Positions 60,501-64,000 of a stretch of 64,000 nt of DNA are shown in pieces; position 1 is the first letter of the stretch, and each line of letters starts with the position of its first letter. The stretch is from positions 1 through 64,000 of the forward strand of contig CABIZX010000005.1 in the NCBI GenBank assembly GCA_902363375.1, read 5' to 3'. Below the pieces are notes generated by a model. The model was not told where the DNA came from. It ran no database searches and saw only the letters and a program-made list of their open reading frames with translations. The DNA is from Clostridiaceae bacterium (GTDB lineage: Bacteria; Bacillota; Clostridia; Clostridiales; Clostridiaceae). A program made the translations under genes and the position numbers.

Positions 60501-62903
60501 TATTCAGAATGCTTTAGATATGTAGATATATGTAATAATTATATAGAAAGCAATTCTATTTTTGGACAAGAATTAGCACCATATTGCATATTAGTTTATT
60601 ACACAAAGAGTTTAATTGGTAAAAGAGAAGAGGCTATGGAGTCTTTATTAGAAGGTAAGAAAGCATTCTACAAAACTAACTCTGTAATGAAGTATAAGAT
60701 AGAATTACTTTGTATTATAAATAATATGCTTTTATATGAAGAATTAAATAGGATTGAAGATATAATTGAGGCTAGTAAAAAAATATTATATGTGGATTTA
60801 AGAGTATCAATGTTGAATGATGCAATTTTACAACTCTTTGATAAGAATTTAAATGAAGTAGCTGTAAAATTGTATAATTACGTTAAAGGATTAGAAAAGC
60901 AAATAAAATCTAATTTTAATAAATTAACTTTAATATATATAGAGAAAGTAATAGGTAAAGGTACTTCTGATGATATAGATATACTAGAGAAAGCATTAAA
61001 TGAATATAAGGATATTAAAAATCCTAATCTCATGTGGAGAATATATTCTGAGATAGGATATAGTTACCATGAAAGTGGAGATAAGGCCAATGCAGCAATA
61101 TATATATCAGAAGCTTGTGATATAATACTTGAAATTTTATTACAGATTCCTAAAAGCCATAGAAAAGCTTTTTTACACAATCAACAGACCATGGTAACCT
61201 GTTTCGAAGTGTTACTACAGATAAAGAGTTATTATAATCAAAGCAAAGGTATAAAATTAGCTAAAATAGATATTGATGAAATTGATGATATAGAAGATTT
61301 ATTTCAAATTATAGTAGAAAGTGATTTTATAAATGATGATTTTATAAGATCTCTAAAGAGCTCATCACAAGACTATCTAAAGAATATCCATAGTATTGAA
61401 GATTTATTAAATAATTTATATGGAAATAGTCAAGAGAATATGAATCTTATATGTAAATATATAAGCTGTATTAGTTTATCAACTAAAACTAGTATAATAA
61501 CAGAATATAATAATAAATTTTCGGTAGTAGCAAGCAATGACAATATTTTGGATTTGCCAGAGGATATGTCTATAATAAATATAGCCAGAAGTAAGGGAAT
61601 GCCAATAAGATTGAGTAGAAAGCTTATTAATGATGCTAATGGCAATATATTAAGCTATGATATTGAGAATAATATAAAAGCGGCTATGTGTATACCAATA
61701 ACTCAAATCTCTAGAACAAGTAGAGGATTAAATAAATATGACTACAACCATGATGTGTTAGGATATATATATGTAGAGAGTAATAGAAAATTAAATAATA
61801 TAAATGAATATACAATGCACAAGTGTGTTACAATAGGTAGAATTTTATATATAATAATTGATAAATTTAATATTAAGAGAAACTCTACCATAGATAAGTT
61901 AACTAACACATTAACTAGAAAATATTTGGAGTCATTTATTCATGAGCAAATAGATAGAGCTTTAAATCTTAATTTAGAATTCTCAACTATAATGGTAGAT
62001 ATAGATAAGTTTAAAACAATAAACGATACCTTTGGTCATAGGGCTGGTGATCAAGTATTAAGCAAAGTATGTGAAGTTATAATTAAGAACATAAGACAAG
62101 ATGATGCAATAGGAAGATACGGTGGAGAAGAATTTATTATAGTACTACCTAATACAGGTATAGAAGAGGCAAAAAATATAGCTGAAAGAATTAGAGTTAA
62201 GATTGATGAAGCTAAGGTTATGGGAGATAAGAGACCAGTAACAGTAAGTTTAGGAGTAGCTAATTATCCAAATCATACAACTACTTATGAAGAACTTATA
62301 GAAAAGACAGATCAAGCATTATATGCAGCTAAAAATAGTGGAAGAAATGCAACTAGAGTATGGGATGAAGCCTATGGATCTAAAATAAGCACAACTAATA
62401 AGTTAAGTGGTATATTTGTAGGTAATGAAAATAAAGATTTTAAAAATGTTTCCACTTTAATTGAATTTATAGACTTTATAAATGAAAAAGGAAGTATAGA
62501 TGAAAAAGTTACTACTATGATTAATAGAATAGCAGAAATTACAGAAGCTGATTTATGTACATTATTTATCTTAAAAGAAGGAAAATTAATAAATAAATAC
62601 TCTAAAGTTATAGAGGAGCCTAATAACGAAGTAGATAAAATATATAATTACAATATGATTATGTCTGCTATAGATTCTGGCGAAAATATTTGTGGAGTAG
62701 ATTGGGAGTATTTAGAAGAATATGATGAAATAAAAAACATTCCTGATTTAAGATCTAATATAATAGTGTTATTAAAAGATAAAGTAAGTACAGTGGGAGC
62801 AATATGGTTAACAGCGGTAATTCACCATAAAGAATTTACTTATGATGAATTAAACTTTATTAATACACTAGGCAAAATAATTGTTCCTATACTAAAAGAA
62901 TAA
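57507..62903 (+). CDS. Giant kinase-like/ATPase/TPR/GAF/GGDEF signalling protein
   Basis: 1798 residues, no obvious membrane segment. Order: a protein-kinase-like N-domain (about 1-260, ERYKIVELLNQNRTYSVYEA) in which I find no VAIK-type lysine or HRD/DFG, so probably a pseudokinase; an AAA/STAND-like ATPase (PLIGRAEEV near 289, P-loop GEIGIGKTR near 318, Walker B IIMIDD near 430); TPR-like helical repeats (about 730-1200); a GAF-like region (about 1290-1450); a GGDEF domain with DKFKTINDTFGHRAGD and an active-type GGEEF at 1539-1543, with an RQDD inhibitory site five residues before it; and a second GAF-like domain to the end. It probably makes c-di-GMP in response to signals. Neighbours give no hint of the signal. 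Confidence 0.85.
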   Translation: MKIINERYKIVELLNQNRTYSVYEAIDISNDMSRVNIYVLNNSNIESKLLDFCISEYEKIPTIQNDALKILDFGIVNNIDSKEKRNNYYYTTELYNNYKVLLDSIEGVSEETLIQIFLEICIVAHNQNYNYTKIVPLHEENIYVSSNFKVKLKDKLTALLQSREIGITTHSEDIEELIEGSSSKFNEDLYYINRLSEILVNISLKNKGRYRDIKTCKVTLKHIGNGEGREYEELFGVKLYNLIYKLCNKDGSINNILDIVKQVNYIYNIDYKYKVNKDEKKLNFNIPLIGRAEEVKNVINSINHIVKYHEPKNVILVHGEIGIGKTRLLKHIKYIMTIRGNKGLKCFYMKSNKEESTKATIGQLLKKIIKFADKNLTSKYKKELMLLIPETYGDEYEENFYYSRLSNKEKLILIAKISSFLQEYYHDNPGIIMIDDMNMYDVLTLNVIRYILSKSSTNNIIFIIGYRDGDCLNNNNFTELIDYIDERVALNIHLRSLTEDNSAKMLRNILNVDKISDEFIDIFYKYSMGNPLFIEESLKDLCNRKVIYINEEDGKWHKLKNHDMYMPINMERVCESQLKDVNELSLDILQIMSFFYTPMPVKVIKDILKIDKPYIDDVVKELVDKGILYSSIGDNGFVYAFYNKFLRSYLYKDLENSIKEDIHKKIVRVLEKYCYEDLNIYIEEIIYHLEILGFSRKLIHYYQRNEERLENINSVNEAIRCNFKILEVIDKFEDRHEFIQDEINANMNLGKLYNSISEKSVAIEYYIKARELCKDQDMLVSSVDIMIEMIWIYMDLGNDKEIEYYTKEISKILEKIDYLTGTIKYLRIVTSNLYNKGENDKLKDVCNYGISLCNEEHMDHKAGFYNSYCNALIAESKEAEALNILKSTVKECCEKNHTNALPRLYNSIGVIYSDYIQFGLEALSWFKKLYEVSKGKGNKYYEVTALSNLGFSNYILVNYDEAYKYLNQASNIATQNELIYMNFYNYTYIASTLYKQGKYSECFRYVDICNNYIESNSIFGQELAPYCILVYYTKSLIGKREEAMESLLEGKKAFYKTNSVMKYKIELLCIINNMLLYEELNRIEDIIEASKKILYVDLRVSMLNDAILQLFDKNLNEVAVKLYNYVKGLEKQIKSNFNKLTLIYIEKVIGKGTSDDIDILEKALNEYKDIKNPNLMWRIYSEIGYSYHESGDKANAAIYISEACDIILEILLQIPKSHRKAFLHNQQTMVTCFEVLLQIKSYYNQSKGIKLAKIDIDEIDDIEDLFQIIVESDFINDDFIRSLKSSSQDYLKNIHSIEDLLNNLYGNSQENMNLICKYISCISLSTKTSIITEYNNKFSVVASNDNILDLPEDMSIINIARSKGMPIRLSRKLINDANGNILSYDIENNIKAAMCIPITQISRTSRGLNKYDYNHDVLGYIYVESNRKLNNINEYTMHKCVTIGRILYIIIDKFNIKRNSTIDKLTNTLTRKYLESFIHEQIDRALNLNLEFSTIMVDIDKFKTINDTFGHRAGDQVLSKVCEVIIKNIRQDDAIGRYGGEEFIIVLPNTGIEEAKNIAERIRVKIDEAKVMGDKRPVTVSLGVANYPNHTTTYEELIEKTDQALYAAKNSGRNATRVWDEAYGSKISTTNKLSGIFVGNENKDFKNVSTLIEFIDFINEKGSIDEKVTTMINRIAEITEADLCTLFILKEGKLINKYSKVIEEPNNEVDKIYNYNMIMSAIDSGENICGVDWEYLEEYDEIKNIPDLRSNIIVLLKDKVSTVGAIWLTAVIHHKEFTYDELNFINTLGKIIVPILKE

Positions 62904-62912
62904 GATAAAATC

Positions 62913-62950
62913 AAAGGTATGAAATTAGGAATCCAGTTTCATACTTTTGT
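62913..62950 (+). terminator. Terminator after the GGDEF gene
   Basis: AAAGGTATGAAA (62913-62924) pairs with TTTCATACTTTT (62937-62948) with one G-U pair. Confidence 0.75.
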
Positions 62951-63192
62951 TATTATTGAATTAATTAATGTAAACTTAGAAATCTATATTTTTACATTTG
63001 TAGTTTTAAGATATAATTTAATTAAGGAATAATTTTAATATAAGTAATGTGCTTTATTATTAAATATTATGAAATATATTTATAATTTTCTAAGTATTTT
63101 ATTTAAACTGTAATAATGAATATTAAAGTTTAGGAGATAAATAATAGTAATACTATTAAAAGATAAATTTAAAAATTAGTAGGAGGAGAAAG

Positions 63193-64000
63193 ATGGATTA
63201 TAATATAGGAAAGATATATCATGGATTTAAATTGGATAGAGAAGAAAAAGTAGAGGAGGCAAATTCTATAGCTAGAATTTTCGTGCATGAAAAAACCGGA
63301 GCTAGATTAATGCACTTAGAAAATGATGATTCTAATAAAGTTTTTGCTATAGGATTCAAAACACCTCCAAGTGACGACACCGGTGTTGCACATATACTAG
63401 AGCATAGTGTACTTTGTGGTTCAAGAAAGTTTCCTACAAAAGAGCCATTTGTAGAGCTTATAAAAGGTTCATTAAATACGTTTCTCAATGCCATGACATT
63501 TAGTGATAAAACAATATATCCATTAGCAAGTAAAAATGAAAAGGATTTTTTTAACTTAATGGATGTATATTTAGATGCAGTTTTTTATCCTAATATCTAT
63601 AATACTAAGGAAATTTTAATGCAAGAAGGATGGCATTATGAACTAGAAAATACTGAAGATGATTTAACATATAAGGGCGTAGTCTATAACGAAATGAAGG
63701 GTGCATTCTCATCACCAGATGGAGTATTGATGAGAGGAATTCAAAAATCATTATTTGAACATAATACTTATGGATTCGAATCTGGTGGAGACCCAGATTT
63801 TATTCCAGACTTAACTGAGGAAGAATTTTTAGGATTCCATAGCAAATATTATCATCCATCTAATAGTTATATATTTTTATATGGCGATGGAAATTTAGAT
63901 AAGATGCTAGAATTTATTAATGATAATTATTTAAGTAATTTTGAGAGAAAAGATATAGATTCTGAAATATTACCAGAAAAGCCTTTTAAAGAAATGAAGG
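63193..64000 (+). CDS. M16C-family metallopeptidase (insulinase/PreP type), 5' part
   Basis: Runs off the right end; 269 codons are present. It starts MDYNIGKIYHGFKLDREE after GTAGGAGGAG. The inverted zinc motif HILEH is at about 67-71, followed by TLNAMT-like NTFLNAMTFSDKTIYP and VVYNEMKGAFSSPD, the pattern of the M16C presequence-protease branch. These enzymes degrade unstructured peptides inside a closed chamber. It is preceded by a gap of about 290 bp with a terminator. Confidence 0.93.
   Translation, partial: MDYNIGKIYHGFKLDREEKVEEANSIARIFVHEKTGARLMHLENDDSNKVFAIGFKTPPSDDTGVAHILEHSVLCGSRKFPTKEPFVELIKGSLNTFLNAMTFSDKTIYPLASKNEKDFFNLMDVYLDAVFYPNIYNTKEILMQEGWHYELENTEDDLTYKGVVYNEMKGAFSSPDGVLMRGIQKSLFEHNTYGFESGGDPDFIPDLTEEEFLGFHSKYYHPSNSYIFLYGDGNLDKMLEFINDNYLSNFERKDIDSEILPEKPFKEMK

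Overview
This window is the chromosomal replication-origin neighbourhood of a low-GC, spore-forming, anaerobic Firmicute, most probably a Clostridium sensu stricto or a close relative. The evidence is the very AT-rich base use, the strong AGGAGG-type ribosome sites, the order rlbA-recF-remB-gyrB-gyrA-16S to the left of dnaA-dnaN, the order rpmH-rnpA-yidD-yidC-khpB-mnmE-mnmG-rsmG-noc-parA-parB to the right, sporulation-associated genes (YyaC, a LonC-type protease), a YedF-type selenium-metabolism gene set, and a FabT/FabK-type fatty-acid operon. The species cannot be named from the sequence alone.

Layout. 1-660: start of a minus-strand rRNA operon (5' end of 16S and its promoter). 660-9634: minus-strand replication block gyrA, gyrB, remB, recF, rlbA, dnaN, dnaA. 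8024-10210: a bipartite oriC, with DnaA boxes both upstream of dnaA and between dnaA and dnaN; the second part carries a run of six TAG trinucleotides beside a short GC stretch and tandem DnaA boxes, which is the layout of a DnaA-trio unwinding element. 10211-19500: plus-strand core block (L34, RNase P protein, YidD, YidC, KhpB, the MnmE/MnmG tRNA-modification pair, RsmG, Noc, ParA, ParB) with two perfect parS sites and, further on, one near-perfect site. 19533-23908: a DUF4446 protein, an IS982-family transposase relic, the spore protease YyaC, and a divergent selenium/sulfur set (cysteine desulfurase-like, YedF, DUF3343). 23997-31217: DUF951, rpsF-ssb-rpsR with an S6:S18 leader, a MazG-like protein, YybS, GdpP, L9, LonC. 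31444-38886: DnaB helicase, a TM2 protein, YhaM, an FAD protein, PurA, and a convergent HI0933-type flavoprotein. 39161-39792: seven tRNA genes, six of them a tandem duplication of Glu-Val-Asp. 39928-43229: a Y-family polymerase and a convergent dnaD-dnaI pair. 43600-44469: an exported M23 peptidase. 44648-54427: one complete type II fatty-acid synthesis operon, fabT-fabH-acpP-fabK-fabD-fabG-fabF-accB-fabZ-accC-accD-accA, with two FabT-type operators at its promoter. 54667-64000: DegV, an amidase-domain protein, a SEC-C methionine aminopeptidase, a 1798-residue kinase-like/ATPase/TPR/GAF/GGDEF protein, and the start of an M16C peptidase.

Nearly all genes are transcribed away from oriC. The left arm combines initiation (DnaA), the clamp (DnaN), repair (RecF) and supercoiling (gyrase). 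The right arm combines segregation (ParAB-parS), chromosome-linked division control (Noc), the replicative helicase with its likely loader pair, translation and membrane-lipid synthesis. There is no prophage, CRISPR array or intact mobile element. The points most worth a second look are the DnaA-trio, parS sites embedded in hairpins at gene ends, a Noc-like protein without the usual membrane-targeting N-terminus, the giant GGDEF protein, and a hairpin between the ribosome site and the start of lonC.
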